Shown here: positions 47,821 through 58,102 of the stretch, one piece after another | Layout: the number at the start of each line of letters is the position of its first letter | How positions within the stretch are numbered: position 1 is the first letter of the stretch | Assembly: GCF_000183135.1 (NCBI RefSeq) | Contig: NC_014734.1 | Coordinates: 3,286,001 to 3,350,000 of the forward strand | Origin: Paludibacter propionicigenes WB4 | GTDB lineage: Bacteria > Bacteroidota > Bacteroidia > Bacteroidales > Paludibacteraceae | Direction: 5' to 3' | DNA: 64,000 bases | The notes under the pieces: generated by a model | Database searches by the model: none | What the model saw: only the letters and a program-made list of their open reading frames with translations | Told to the model about the DNA's origin: nothing | Made by a program: the position numbers and the translations under genes

Positions 47821-49944
47821 TTACTTTATGCTTAATTCATTAATCAAACGTTGTGCTCCACCAATTTTGTCCATAACAAAAAGAATATAGCGAACATCCA
47901 CGTTGATTGTTCTTTGCAGGTCTGGTTCGAACACTATATCGCCGCTCATGGCTTCCCAGTTTCCATCAAAAGCCAAACCGAGTAATTCTCCTTTGGCATT
48001 GAAAATCGGACTTCCAGAATTGCCGCCGGTGATGTCATTGTTGCTGAGGAATGCCACGTGCATTTCGCCGGTTTTCTTGTCGATATAAGCTCCATAGTTT
48101 TTCTCAAGAATGGCTGTTTTTAATTTTGGCGATACATCAAACTCTTCGTCTCCGGGAACTTCTTTTTCCAAGATTCCTTTGGTGGTAGTGTAGTATTTAT
48201 AAGTTACAGCGTCAGCAGGATTGTAACCGCCTACTTTACCAAATGTCAGACGCATGGTTGAGTTGGCATCAGGATACATAGGTTTACCTGTTTCAGCCGA
48301 CATGGCTTTAATGCCGCTCTCGTATAAGCGTTCTGCATCCTTAATTCGTTCTGAGTTCTTGTTGAACTCCTGGCTTCGGATAGACTCCAACGTTTTTCTA
48401 ACTTCCTGCGAGAAAATGATGGCAGGATCTTTTGAAAAGTCAACCTTTTTATTTTTAATGGCTTTAGTGATTTTATCTAACGAAGTAAAATCAGATTTGC
48501 CGAACAAATATTCGGCAAATTTTGTATAATCACCCTTGTATTTCTTTTGAATTGTGTTGTAAAATTCAGGTAATGCATCAGCATCAACCGATTTTTTATA
48601 AACATTCAACATGGCCACTAATGTAGCCTGATCTACTGTAGGATAATAATCTTTGTAAATTGCTTCAATTTGGGTTTGTAGCTCTTTTTCACCAAGATTT
48701 TTGCTTATTATTCTCTCTACCTGAGTTGCAATACGTGGCATTTCTACACCGTTCAAGAGTGATTCATTGAGGTAGTTCAGCGCTCTGTTGTAAGGATAGT
48801 TTTTTGTATATCCATCTTCAAGAGTTCTCAGTACATTCTTATACTTGGCTTCTCGTTCGGGCGATTGTTTAACCCACGCGGCAAAAGCTTTTTCCTCTGC
48901 TTTTTTCTCGTTGATAATGCCTAATTTGGTAACGGCTTTATTCATACCGATACTGTTTTTCCAGTAATTGGAGCTGCGGGCAAACTTACTGGCATAAGCA
49001 ATATTAATGGCTTCATCTACGCGCATAAACGAATGCCATACATCTTGCTTTGCTCCGCGTACATCAATACGTGCCTGATTAGTAGAATTCATTCTGTTGT
49101 TGATTCCCCAGGATGACAGGTAGCGGCTTGTTGTTCCCGGGTTTCCCATGATCATAGCGTAATCTCCCGGTTGATAGCCTTGGTTTGAAATAGACGCAAA
49201 TCGCTTAGGAGAATATGGTACATTGTCTTTAGAGTATTTAGCGGGCTTACCATCGGGCGAGCAGTAAACACGAAATACAGAAAAGTCGCCTGTGTGACGA
49301 GGCCACATCCAGTTGTCGGTGTCGCCGCCAAATTTACCTATCGAAGTAGGAGGGGCGTAGGCAAACCGGACATCGGTGAATTCCTCATAAACAAACAGGT
49401 AGTATTCGTTGCCGGAATAAAACGGTTTTACACGAGCAGAATAATTGGTTCCTTTTTCTGTTTCTTTTTCTATCACTCTTATCAACGAATCCTGTTTTTC
49501 CGTGCGTTTATGCCCAAGCAAAGTGTCGGGAAGTTGAGATATTATTCGCTCAGTGACATCCTGAATTTTTACTAAGAACTTCACAGAAAGACCCGGAGTA
49601 GGAATTTCGTCGGTTAGTTTTTCGGCAGTAAATCCATCTTTCAGATAATTATGATCTACAGAGCTGTGTTGTTGAATGGCGTCAAAGCCGCAGTGGTGAT
49701 TGGTAAATACAAGTCCCTGATTAGAAACCATTACACCTGTGCAACCATTTCCGAAAACCACAACTGCATCTTTCAGGCTTACCTGCTGATCGCTGTAAAT
49801 ATCTTCAGCTGTAAGCGTTAAACCCATGCCATTCATTTTTTGAATGTTCAGTTTTTGGATTAAAGGTAGCATCCACATGCCTTCGTCGGCTTTAACCCCA
49901 ACAAATGTGCAGAGCGTGAGCAGTACAATAAATAGTTTTTTCAT
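47821..49944 (-). CDS. Family S46 dipeptidyl-peptidase, DPP7-like
   Basis: 707 residues from the ATG at 49942-49944, which opens a signal peptide (KKLFIVLLTLCTFVGVKA); 52 further open codons upstream are not used. It releases dipeptides from the N-terminus of peptides in the periplasm. The catalytic His is in NQGLVFTNHHCGFDAIQ (about 85), Asp in the following region, and the catalytic Ser in DITGGNSGSPIFNAKGELLGL (about 655). Eighteen residues after the Ser the sequence is FDGNWE. Gly at this place is the DPP7 hallmark (hydrophobic P1), whereas DPP11 (acidic P1) has Arg. The gene has its own -7 box and terminator. Confidence 0.93.
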   Translation of the reverse strand: MKKLFIVLLTLCTFVGVKADEGMWMLPLIQKLNIQKMNGMGLTLTAEDIYSDQQVSLKDAVVVFGNGCTGVMVSNQGLVFTNHHCGFDAIQQHSSVDHNYLKDGFTAEKLTDEIPTPGLSVKFLVKIQDVTERIISQLPDTLLGHKRTEKQDSLIRVIEKETEKGTNYSARVKPFYSGNEYYLFVYEEFTDVRFAYAPPTSIGKFGGDTDNWMWPRHTGDFSVFRVYCSPDGKPAKYSKDNVPYSPKRFASISNQGYQPGDYAMIMGNPGTTSRYLSSWGINNRMNSTNQARIDVRGAKQDVWHSFMRVDEAINIAYASKFARSSNYWKNSIGMNKAVTKLGIINEKKAEEKAFAAWVKQSPEREAKYKNVLRTLEDGYTKNYPYNRALNYLNESLLNGVEMPRIATQVERIISKNLGEKELQTQIEAIYKDYYPTVDQATLVAMLNVYKKSVDADALPEFYNTIQKKYKGDYTKFAEYLFGKSDFTSLDKITKAIKNKKVDFSKDPAIIFSQEVRKTLESIRSQEFNKNSERIKDAERLYESGIKAMSAETGKPMYPDANSTMRLTFGKVGGYNPADAVTYKYYTTTKGILEKEVPGDEEFDVSPKLKTAILEKNYGAYIDKKTGEMHVAFLSNNDITGGNSGSPIFNAKGELLGLAFDGNWEAMSGDIVFEPDLQRTINVDVRYILFVMDKIGGAQRLINELSIK

Positions 49945-50034
49945 GAAAATAATAATTGTATATGTTATTGATAAAAGAAACGTGCGAAAAGATATAAGGT
50001 AGGAGGCTGCAAAATCTTGTATATTAATGCAGCA

Positions 50035-50042
50035 CAAATGTA
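50035..50042 (-). promoter_or_regulatory. Candidate -7 box for the S46 peptidase gene
   Basis: TACATTTG on the minus strand, 90 bp upstream of the ATG at 49944 and 70 bp from the edge of the tandem array. Confidence 0.5.
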
Positions 50043-50109
50043 AGAAATAATTTTGTATTTTAAAGCGCTGTTTTTCAATATGAGCGAGTTGGGTAGTCAA
50101 ATTGTCAAT

Positions 50110-50500
50110 CCTTTTAGATGGTTTCGCGGTTGTCGAGATGACTTATACGGTTGTCGAGATGCTTTCGCGGTTGTTGAGATGGCTTATACGTTTGTCGAGA
50201 TGGTTTCGCGGTTGTCGAGATGACTTATACGTTTGTCGAGATGGTTTCGCGGTTGTAAAGATGGCTTATACATTTGTCGAGATGGTTTCGCGGTTGTTGA
50301 GATGACTTATACGTTTGTCGAGATGGTTTCGCGGTTGTCGAGATGGCTTATACGATTGTCGAGATGGTTTCGCGGTTGTTGAGATGGCTTATACGTTTGT
50401 CGAGATGGTTTCGCGGTTGTCGAGATGACTTATACGATTGTCGAGATGGTTTCGCGGTTGTAAAGATGACTTATACGATTGTCGAGATGACTTATTCAAC
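50110..50500. repeat. Tandem array of a 41-bp unit, about nine copies
   Basis: TTTCGCGG recurs exactly every 41 bases at 50122, 50163, 50204, 50245, 50286, 50327, 50368, 50409 and 50450. Each unit contains two related half-units of about 20 and 21 bp, both built on TTGTCGAGATG: one followed by a TTTCGCGG form, the other by CTTATACG. Variation is limited to a few positions (TCGAG/TTGAG/TAAAG; ACG/ACA). It lies between the terminator of the ABC-F gene and the promoter of the peptidase gene. Confidence 0.95.
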
Positions 50501-50509
50501 AGCTAAAAA

Positions 50510-50544
50510 CAAAAAAAGCTGTCGCGCTTTGGCTGACAGCTTTT
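50510..50544 (-). terminator. Terminator after the ABC-F gene
   Basis: Stem AAAAGCTGTC/GACAGCTTTT (50514-50523 and 50535-50544), 11-base loop; the minus strand then runs into seven T. Confidence 0.88.
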
Positions 50545-50564
50545 CATATATCGTGCATCTGGTT

Positions 50565-52208
<1,644 letters not shown>

Positions 52209-52320
52209 TTAGCAGGTGTCTTTGAGTTTTGGCTCAATATAAAGTTATACAAAAAAAATTAACTAAACTTACCTGTTTTAGCCCTTTGTAGAGCCGTAAT
52301 ATCTTTTGTTGTTTAAACGA

Positions 52321-52359
52321 AGAATAGAACTAGTCTGATTCACAGACTCGTTCTATTCT
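52321..52359. terminator. Hairpin between the serine palmitoyltransferase and ABC-F genes
   Basis: 17-base arms AGAATAGAAC-T-AGTCTG and CAGACT-C-GTTCTATTCT with one mismatch and a 5-base loop. T-rich DNA lies on the plus-strand side, so orientation is unclear. It probably ends the serine palmitoyltransferase transcript. Confidence 0.7.
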
Positions 52360-52433
52360 TGTGTTTTTCAAAATAAAGTTACCTTTATCTGTTGTTTTGT
52401 GCTCAAATTCTTTTCTGCGAATTCGATCTATAA

Positions 52434-53621
52434 TTATTCAATAATCCCCAATGTGCGGGCATCTCTTGATATTTTCTCAATGGATTCGTCAATTTGATCG
52501 AATGTGTGAGTTGCCATCAGAGAATATCGAATTAACGAATCTTCTGAACGCACTGCAGGCGAAACTACGGGGTTAACAAAAACTCCATCGTCCATCAACA
52601 TACGTGTCAGTTTAAATGTGTTAGTGTTATCACGCACATAAAGAGGAATAATAGGAGTTTCGGTAGGTCCGATTTCGAACCCTGCTTTCAAAAATCCTTC
52701 TTTTGCACGAGCTGTGTTTGCCCATAATGCATCTTTACGCCATGTTTCTTCCGCCATAACATCTAAAGCTGCCAATACACAACCGGTTGAGGCTGGAGTA
52801 ATAGATGCACTAAAGATCAATGTGCGCGAATTATGTTTCAAATAATTGATAATGTTGTTGTCAGATGCAACGAATCCACCAATGGTTCCCAACGATTTAC
52901 TGAATGTACCCATGATTAAATCAACATCTTTCGAAGCTCCGAAGTGTTCGCAGATGCCGGCACCGGTTTTTCCGAAAACACCCAATGAGTGCGCTTCATC
53001 AACATAGATCGATGCATTGTATTTTTTGGAAAGTTCAACAATTTCAGGTAGTTTCGCTACATCGCCTTCCATGCTGAAAACTCCGTCAACTACAATAAGT
53101 TTAAGTTTGTCCGGTTCGCATTTTTGTAGTAGTTTTTCTAAAGCATCCATATCGTTGTGACGATATTTTAGTTGTTTAGAAAATGATAAGCGTTTTCCTT
53201 CGATAATAGAAGCATGATCAAACTCATCAAAAATCAGATAATCTTCACGTCCTGTAATGCATGGTACTACGCCTGAATTGACTGTAAAACCGGTAGCATA
53301 AATCAAAGCGGCTTCTTTGTGAACTAATTTAGCTAAACGTTCTTCTAGTTCAATATGAATGTCCAATGTTCCGTTTAAAAAACGAGATCCGGCACAACCT
53401 GTTCCGTATTTTTCAACGGCTTTGATAGCTCCTTCTTTGAGACGAGGATGATTTGTTAATCCAAGGTAACTGTTTGATCCAAACATAAGAACCGGTTTGC
53501 CATCAATTGTTACCACTGTATCCTGATCGGATTCGATGGGACGAAAATAAGGATATACACCCATCGCTTTTGCTTGCTGGGGTGCATCATACTGTCCCAA
53601 CACATCACTTAGTTGACTCAT
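52434..53621 (-). CDS. spt: Serine palmitoyltransferase
   Basis: A 395-residue PLP-dependent alpha-oxoamine synthase that condenses L-serine with a fatty acyl-CoA to 3-ketodihydrosphingosine, the first step of sphingolipid synthesis. The family parts are FGSNSYLGLTNHPRL, GTGCAGSRFLNGTLDIH, YATGFTVNSGV, DGVFSMEGDVAKLPEIV, VDEAHSLGVFGKTG and GTFSKSLGTIGGF (PLP Lys near 238). The N-terminal GVYPYFRPIES distinguishes the Bacteroidetes SPT from glycine C-acetyltransferase (Kbl) and BioF, although close homology leaves Kbl as an alternative. Confidence 0.85.
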   Translation of the reverse strand: MSQLSDVLGQYDAPQQAKAMGVYPYFRPIESDQDTVVTIDGKPVLMFGSNSYLGLTNHPRLKEGAIKAVEKYGTGCAGSRFLNGTLDIHIELEERLAKLVHKEAALIYATGFTVNSGVVPCITGREDYLIFDEFDHASIIEGKRLSFSKQLKYRHNDMDALEKLLQKCEPDKLKLIVVDGVFSMEGDVAKLPEIVELSKKYNASIYVDEAHSLGVFGKTGAGICEHFGASKDVDLIMGTFSKSLGTIGGFVASDNNIINYLKHNSRTLIFSASITPASTGCVLAALDVMAEETWRKDALWANTARAKEGFLKAGFEIGPTETPIIPLYVRDNTNTFKLTRMLMDDGVFVNPVVSPAVRSEDSLIRYSLMATHTFDQIDESIEKISRDARTLGIIE

Positions 53622-53652
53622 AAATTTATGTGTTTGTAAATAAAAACGGCTG

Positions 53653-53660
53653 CAAAGATA
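53653..53660 (-). promoter_or_regulatory. Candidate -7 box for spt
   Basis: TATCTTTG on the minus strand, 31 bp upstream of the ATG at 53621. Confidence 0.55.
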
Positions 53661-53751
53661 CGATTTTTTTTTGTTGAAACAAGTTTTTCTTTTGTGTCCT
53701 AATGTTTAAATCAATACATTTGTAAGCTAAAAAAACACAATAATTTTACCC

Positions 53752-54237
53752 GTGAATAAACAAATTGATTACAAATTATTGCCTGCGTTGGCGGCTAAAT
53801 CTGAACCCGATTGGAAGCGATTTTTAGTAAAAAATAAGAAGAAGCTTGAGGGCATGGATGTGCAGGTGCATGCACTGCATGATAAAATTTCAGAACAGAC
53901 TGATTGTCTGGCTTGTGCAAACTGCTGTCGATCACTGGGTCCCCGCATAATCGACAAGGATTTGGAGCGTATGGCTAAGGTTTTGCGACTAAAAACGACT
54001 GATGTTATTGCTAAATATCTACGAATAGATGAGGATGGTGATATGGTCTTTCAGTCAATGCCATGTCCTTTTTTGGGAGCTGATAATTATTGTTCAATAT
54101 ATGAGTCCCGACCTAAAGCTTGCCGAGAATATCCGCACACAGATCGTAAACGTTTTTATCAGATTTTTAACCTATCCGTTAAAAATGCTTACACGTGTCC
54201 CATTGTGTATAAAGTGCTGGATAGTCTGACTAAATAG
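53752..54237 (+). CDS. YkgJ-family cysteine-cluster protein
   Basis: A 161-residue protein with eight Cys in two groups: TDCLACANCCRSLGP (about 42-56) and PCPFLGADNYCSIYESRPKACREYP (about 101-125), then CPIVY near the C-terminus. This CxxCxxCC...C...C...C pattern is the YkgJ family (zinc or iron-sulfur cluster binding). The function is not established. The apparent start codon is a GTG at 53752, since no ATG precedes the conserved region. It is convergent with the fetB gene, the two stop codons being adjacent. Confidence 0.85.
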   Translation: MNKQIDYKLLPALAAKSEPDWKRFLVKNKKKLEGMDVQVHALHDKISEQTDCLACANCCRSLGPRIIDKDLERMAKVLRLKTTDVIAKYLRIDEDGDMVFQSMPCPFLGADNYCSIYESRPKACREYPHTDRKRFYQIFNLSVKNAYTCPIVYKVLDSLTK

Positions 54238-55032
54238 TTATTTGTCGGCAATAACGGACTTCAATAATACACCATACTTATTAAACGACTTTCCGACGGT
54301 AAAAATAATACTCAGCGAAATACTTATAATGGTTGATGCAAGAATTGCTATCATGATGGCAATCTGGTACTTAATAGCAATTAATGGAACTGAACCACCG
54401 AGTATCTGACCGGTCATCATTCCCGGTAGCGATACGATTCCCATTGTGGCCATAGAAGCAATTGTAGGACTCATAGCTGCTGTAAAGCTTTTCTTTGCAA
54501 AGCTGCGCAATGCTTCAAAACGGGTTGCGCCTAATGATAGCTTGTAGAAATACAGTTGCTCATCTTTACAGATGGACTTGTAAAAATCACCCAGCCCAAC
54601 TATATTGGCGCGTAAAGAATTACCCAAAATCATACCGCCTATAGCAATCATGTATTTGGCGTCCAGAATAAAATTCAGGTTGACAATGAAATAGTTGAAA
54701 TAGAGGACAACAAAGAAATTGGCAAGTATAAATGAGAATAACACAGGAAAGAGAAAATGCTTTAACCGTAAATTTGAGTTTTTGATTACGGATAATACGG
54801 CTACAGTTATCATGGTTAGAAACCACACTGAGTTCAACAGCCAGTTATTTAGCTGAAATACAAATTCCAGAAAAAAACCTACAAGAACCAATTGTACTAT
54901 CATTCGGATGGTGGAAATGAGCATGCTCTTTACCATGCCCAGTTTTAAGTACCAAATGCCCAATAGCGGAATGAGCAGTAAAAGACCGCACATCAGCATC
55001 GAAAATTCCGAAAGATTCTGAGCTCCATGCAT
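54238..55032 (-). CDS. fetB: Iron-export ABC transporter permease, FetB family
   Basis: A 264-residue polytopic protein of the UPF0014/YbbM family with about seven helices. Typical parts: MIVQLVLVGFFLEFVF, GGMILGNSLRANIVGL and the intracellular coupling segment LGATRFEALRSFAKKSFTAAMSPTIASMATMGIVSLPGMMTGQILGG. With FetA it forms an ABC exporter linked in E. coli to iron export and oxidative stress resistance. The transported substrate here is inferred from the family. Starts 2 bp after the fetA stop. Confidence 0.88.
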   Translation of the reverse strand: MHGAQNLSEFSMLMCGLLLLIPLLGIWYLKLGMVKSMLISTIRMIVQLVLVGFFLEFVFQLNNWLLNSVWFLTMITVAVLSVIKNSNLRLKHFLFPVLFSFILANFFVVLYFNYFIVNLNFILDAKYMIAIGGMILGNSLRANIVGLGDFYKSICKDEQLYFYKLSLGATRFEALRSFAKKSFTAAMSPTIASMATMGIVSLPGMMTGQILGGSVPLIAIKYQIAIMIAILASTIISISLSIIFTVGKSFNKYGVLLKSVIADK

Positions 55033-55034
55033 AA

Positions 55035-55658
55035 TCAGTCTAGTTTTAAAATTCTTGTTTGGGCATTCTCTGGCACATAATTGTCGTGCGATATCAAAAG
55101 CACTGTAAAATCAGGATTAAGCAGGAAGTAATCCAAAACCTTTATTTTTAAAGATTTGTCCAGTGCCGAGGTAATTTCATCCAGAAGAAAAATATCTCTT
55201 TTCAGGAGTAAAGCATTGATGATGGCTACCCGTTGTTTTTCTCCGCCGGATAATTCTTCAATATTTTTCAGTAACAAGGAGTCCGGGAGTTCAAAATAAG
55301 CCATCAGTTCAGTTAGTCTGCTTAACGAATCGGTTTTGTGATTGATATTGGCTTTAAGCGATAATGTCTCGTTGAAAAATGCTTGCAAATTACCTCGTCC
55401 GATGTTTAAGTCCTGACTCACATAAGCCACGCGGCGACGAAGATCCCAAATGTTGGTCTCAGTCAATAGTTGATCTTCGAAGAATAAGTTGCCGTTGTCA
55501 GGTTGTTCAAATCCTAATAACAAACGAAACAAGGTGGTTTTGCCAATGCCTGAGCGACCTGATACAATTATTTTTTCGCCCTGCAGGATTTCAAACGAAA
55601 AATCCTGCAGAACATACTGGTCTGAAAACTGCTTGGTTATATGTTCCAGTTTAAACAT
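55035..55658 (-). CDS. fetA: ABC transporter ATP-binding protein, FetA-like
   Basis: A 207-residue ATPase: Walker A VSGRSGIGKTTLFRL (about 32-46), Q loop YVSQDLNIGRGNLQAFF, signature IEELSGGEKQRVAIINALLL, Walker B IFLLDEITSALD and H loop VLLISHD. It is short, as for the YbbL/FetA subfamily. It drives the FetB permease encoded directly downstream. aroA ends 5 bp upstream, so it is part of a longer operon. Confidence 0.9.
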   Translation of the reverse strand: MFKLEHITKQFSDQYVLQDFSFEILQGEKIIVSGRSGIGKTTLFRLLLGFEQPDNGNLFFEDQLLTETNIWDLRRRVAYVSQDLNIGRGNLQAFFNETLSLKANINHKTDSLSRLTELMAYFELPDSLLLKNIEELSGGEKQRVAIINALLLKRDIFLLDEITSALDKSLKIKVLDYFLLNPDFTVLLISHDNYVPENAQTRILKLD

Positions 55659-55663
55659 AAAGG

Positions 55664-56875
55664 CTAAGCCAGTAGTTTTTCAATGTCGTTCCAAAAGCTT
55701 GGGTAAGATTTGCTTACCACCTGCGGTTCTTCAATAGAAACAGGCATTACCAAAGCTGCCGGGGCAAAAGCCATGGCCATGCGATGATCTTCGTAAGTGG
55801 CAATTCTGATATCTTCTTCCTGTTTACACCGTTCTCCGCTCCAGGCCAATTCTCCTTCGGCGGGTTCAAAAAGTATGAATCCAAGTTTCGCCAGCTCATT
55901 AATCAGTGCTGCTATGCGATTGGTTTCTTTAATCTTGAGGCTCTGTACGCCTTTGAAATGAAATGCGATGCCTTTCAGACAGCAAGTTACAGCGAAAGTT
56001 TGTGCCAAATCAGGTTGATCTACAAAATCGTATTCAAATTTTGATACATAATTTCCGTTTGGAGTCAGCAATACGCCTTCGGGTTTATATTCTGCTTTTA
56101 CGCCTAACTGTTCGAAGAGTTCTGCTACTTTGCTGTCGCCCTGATAGCTGTTCTGATAAAGTCCTTCCAACATAATTCTGCCTTTGCCGGCTATGGATAG
56201 TACTTCAAACCAATAAGATGCTGCAGACCAATCGGATTCAACTTTATACTGAATTGGGCTATAAACCTGCGGTTTTACGTCAATAGTATTGTTTTCAAAT
56301 AAAACATCAACACCAAATTCTTTCATCATTTGCATTGTCATGCGGATGTAAGGAACAGAAATGACATTTCCCTCCAGTATAATTTTCAATCCGTTTTGCA
56401 TGTAGGGTGCAATCATCATTAGAGCAGAAATGTACTGACTGCTAACGCCACCATTCAGCCGTATTTCACCACCAGTCAAAGCACTTCCTAAAATTCGTAG
56501 CGGAGGATATCCTTCATTTTCAATGTATTCAATACGAGCACCAAGGCTGTTGAGCGCATCTACCAATAACTTTATAGGGCGTTGCTTCATACGTTCACTG
56601 CCTGTAATAACCCATTCTCCAACTGTTTTTGCCAGAAAAGCGGTCAGAAATCGCATGGCAGTTCCGGCAGCACCAATGTCAAAACTCCGGTCGTTCGAAT
56701 CCAGTGCTTTGATAGTAACACGTGTATCATCACAGTCCGAAAGATTCTGAATGTCATACGGACTGTAGGATAACGCATTTAAAATGAGCGCACGATTACT
56801 TATGCTTTTGGATGCAGGAAGTTTTATTTTAAGGTCTATTGTGTTTGGTGTAATGTGTAATTTCTTTAACTCCAT
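55664..56875 (-). CDS. aroA: 3-phosphoshikimate 1-carboxyvinyltransferase (EPSP synthase)
   Basis: A 403-residue enzyme joining phosphoenolpyruvate to shikimate-3-phosphate in aromatic amino acid synthesis. The substrate-binding segments are LPASKSISNRALILNAL (about 19-35), FDIGAAGTAMRFLTAFLA (about 65-82), RPIKLLVDALNSLGA, NGGVSSQYISALMMIAP, DWSAASYWFEV and ETNRIAALINELAKLG, ending in YEDHRMAMAFAPAAL with the catalytic Asp/Arg cluster. It has the usual split shikimate pathway context, with no other aro gene in the window. Confidence 0.96.
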   Translation of the reverse strand: MELKKLHITPNTIDLKIKLPASKSISNRALILNALSYSPYDIQNLSDCDDTRVTIKALDSNDRSFDIGAAGTAMRFLTAFLAKTVGEWVITGSERMKQRPIKLLVDALNSLGARIEYIENEGYPPLRILGSALTGGEIRLNGGVSSQYISALMMIAPYMQNGLKIILEGNVISVPYIRMTMQMMKEFGVDVLFENNTIDVKPQVYSPIQYKVESDWSAASYWFEVLSIAGKGRIMLEGLYQNSYQGDSKVAELFEQLGVKAEYKPEGVLLTPNGNYVSKFEYDFVDQPDLAQTFAVTCCLKGIAFHFKGVQSLKIKETNRIAALINELAKLGFILFEPAEGELAWSGERCKQEEDIRIATYEDHRMAMAFAPAALVMPVSIEEPQVVSKSYPSFWNDIEKLLA

Positions 56876-56923
56876 AAATGATTTAATGATATTTTCTTCG
56901 AAAGCTGGTAGTACAATGCTGTT

Positions 56924-58090
56924 TTACACGGCAAGCTCGTAAATTTTAGTTACATCTTCGGTAGTTAGTTTTACGAAACTGCCTAATGTGCCTGTGCCCA
57001 GTCCCATTGTTTTTGCCAACGTAGGAATGTCCTCTGCTTTAGCGCCGAGTTCTGAGAATCTGATAGGCATTCCGATAGAAGTTAAGAACTGTTCAAACTT
57101 CAGGATTCCTTCTTTTGCGGTGTTTTCCGGGTTTTGGAAATCCATTTGGCAACCCCAAACCCGCACGGCAAACTGAGCGAAACGCATTACATCGTGCTTC
57201 ATTACATATTTCATCCAGGCAGGAAACATTACAGCCAGTCCTGCTCCGTGCGCCACATCGTACAGGCCTGAAAGTTCGTGCTCAATTTGATGAGTTGACC
57301 AGTCCTGTTCACGTCCCACACCACAAATATCGTTGTGAGCTACCGTACCTGCCCACATAATATTGGCTCTGGCTTCGTAATCATTCGGATTAGCCAGTGC
57401 TTTTGGGGTTTCTTTTATTACGGTTAGCAACACGGCTTCGCAAAGTCTATCCGTTATTTCAACATCCTTTGTGTTAGTAAAGTATCTTTCCAATACGTGT
57501 GCCATCATGTCGGTAGCTCCGCAAGCGGTTTGGAATGGTGGTAGCGAGCAGGTTAATTCGGGATTCAATACCGAAAATACCGGGCGCAGTGCATCACTGT
57601 TTGCGGCTCGTTTCAGCATGCCGTCTTCGTGTGTAATCACTGAGCCGGTGGATCCTTCGCTTCCGGCAGCGGATATTGTAAGAATAGTAGCGACCGGTAA
57701 TGCGTTTTCAACACGTTTTCCGGTGTAGAAGTCCCAGAAATCACCGTCGTACAAAGCACCGATGGCAATGGCTTTTGCCGAGTCAATAGCACTTCCACCT
57801 CCAACTGCCAGTATAAAGTCGATTTTTTCGCGTTTACAGATTTCAACACCTTCGTAAACTAATCCACTACGAGGATTCGGAACAACACCTCCTAATTCGG
57901 TAAAACTGATATTTTCTTTTGTTAATGATTCTTTTACCCGATCAAGCAAACCGCTTTTAATTACAGAACCTCCTCCAAAATGGATTAAAACCTTGCTGCC
58001 TCCGAATCGTTTTACGTATTTACCGGTTTCTGATTCTCTGTTCTTTCCGAAAACGAAATGTGTAGGACTATAAAAATTGAAATTATTCAT
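56924..58090 (-). CDS. Iron-containing alcohol dehydrogenase
   Basis: A 388-residue group III dehydrogenase, NAD(P)H-dependent, interconverting alcohols and aldehydes or ketones. The nucleotide site is LIHFGGGSVIKSGLLDRV and ILAVGGGSAIDSAKAIAIG (about 90-108). Iron ligands are in the DMMAHVLERYF segment and in STHQIEHELSGLYDVAHGAGLAVMFPAWMKYVM (about 250-285). Closest remembered relatives are butanol dehydrogenases and YqhD, which detoxify aldehydes. It is 12 bp downstream of the DUF4954 gene and 48 bp upstream of aroA. Confidence 0.92.
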   Translation of the reverse strand: MNNFNFYSPTHFVFGKNRESETGKYVKRFGGSKVLIHFGGGSVIKSGLLDRVKESLTKENISFTELGGVVPNPRSGLVYEGVEICKREKIDFILAVGGGSAIDSAKAIAIGALYDGDFWDFYTGKRVENALPVATILTISAAGSEGSTGSVITHEDGMLKRAANSDALRPVFSVLNPELTCSLPPFQTACGATDMMAHVLERYFTNTKDVEITDRLCEAVLLTVIKETPKALANPNDYEARANIMWAGTVAHNDICGVGREQDWSTHQIEHELSGLYDVAHGAGLAVMFPAWMKYVMKHDVMRFAQFAVRVWGCQMDFQNPENTAKEGILKFEQFLTSIGMPIRFSELGAKAEDIPTLAKTMGLGTGTLGSFVKLTTEDVTKIYELAV

Positions 58091-58102
58091 GATTGTGTAA
58101 TG

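Noticed and set aside
49945-50100. Longer N-terminus of the S46 peptidase
   Set aside because: The extra 52 codons precede a perfect signal peptide and overlap the promoter, so the start at 49944 is preferred.
50110-50500. CRISPR array or repetitive coding gene
   Set aside because: Both halves of every 41-bp unit are repeated, so there are no unique spacers. 41 is not divisible by three, and the open frames across it are composition artefacts.
52434-53621. Glycine C-acetyltransferase (Kbl)
   Set aside because: Close homologue, but the GVYPYFRPIES start and overall pattern fit the Bacteroidetes serine palmitoyltransferase better; no threonine dehydrogenase gene is adjacent.
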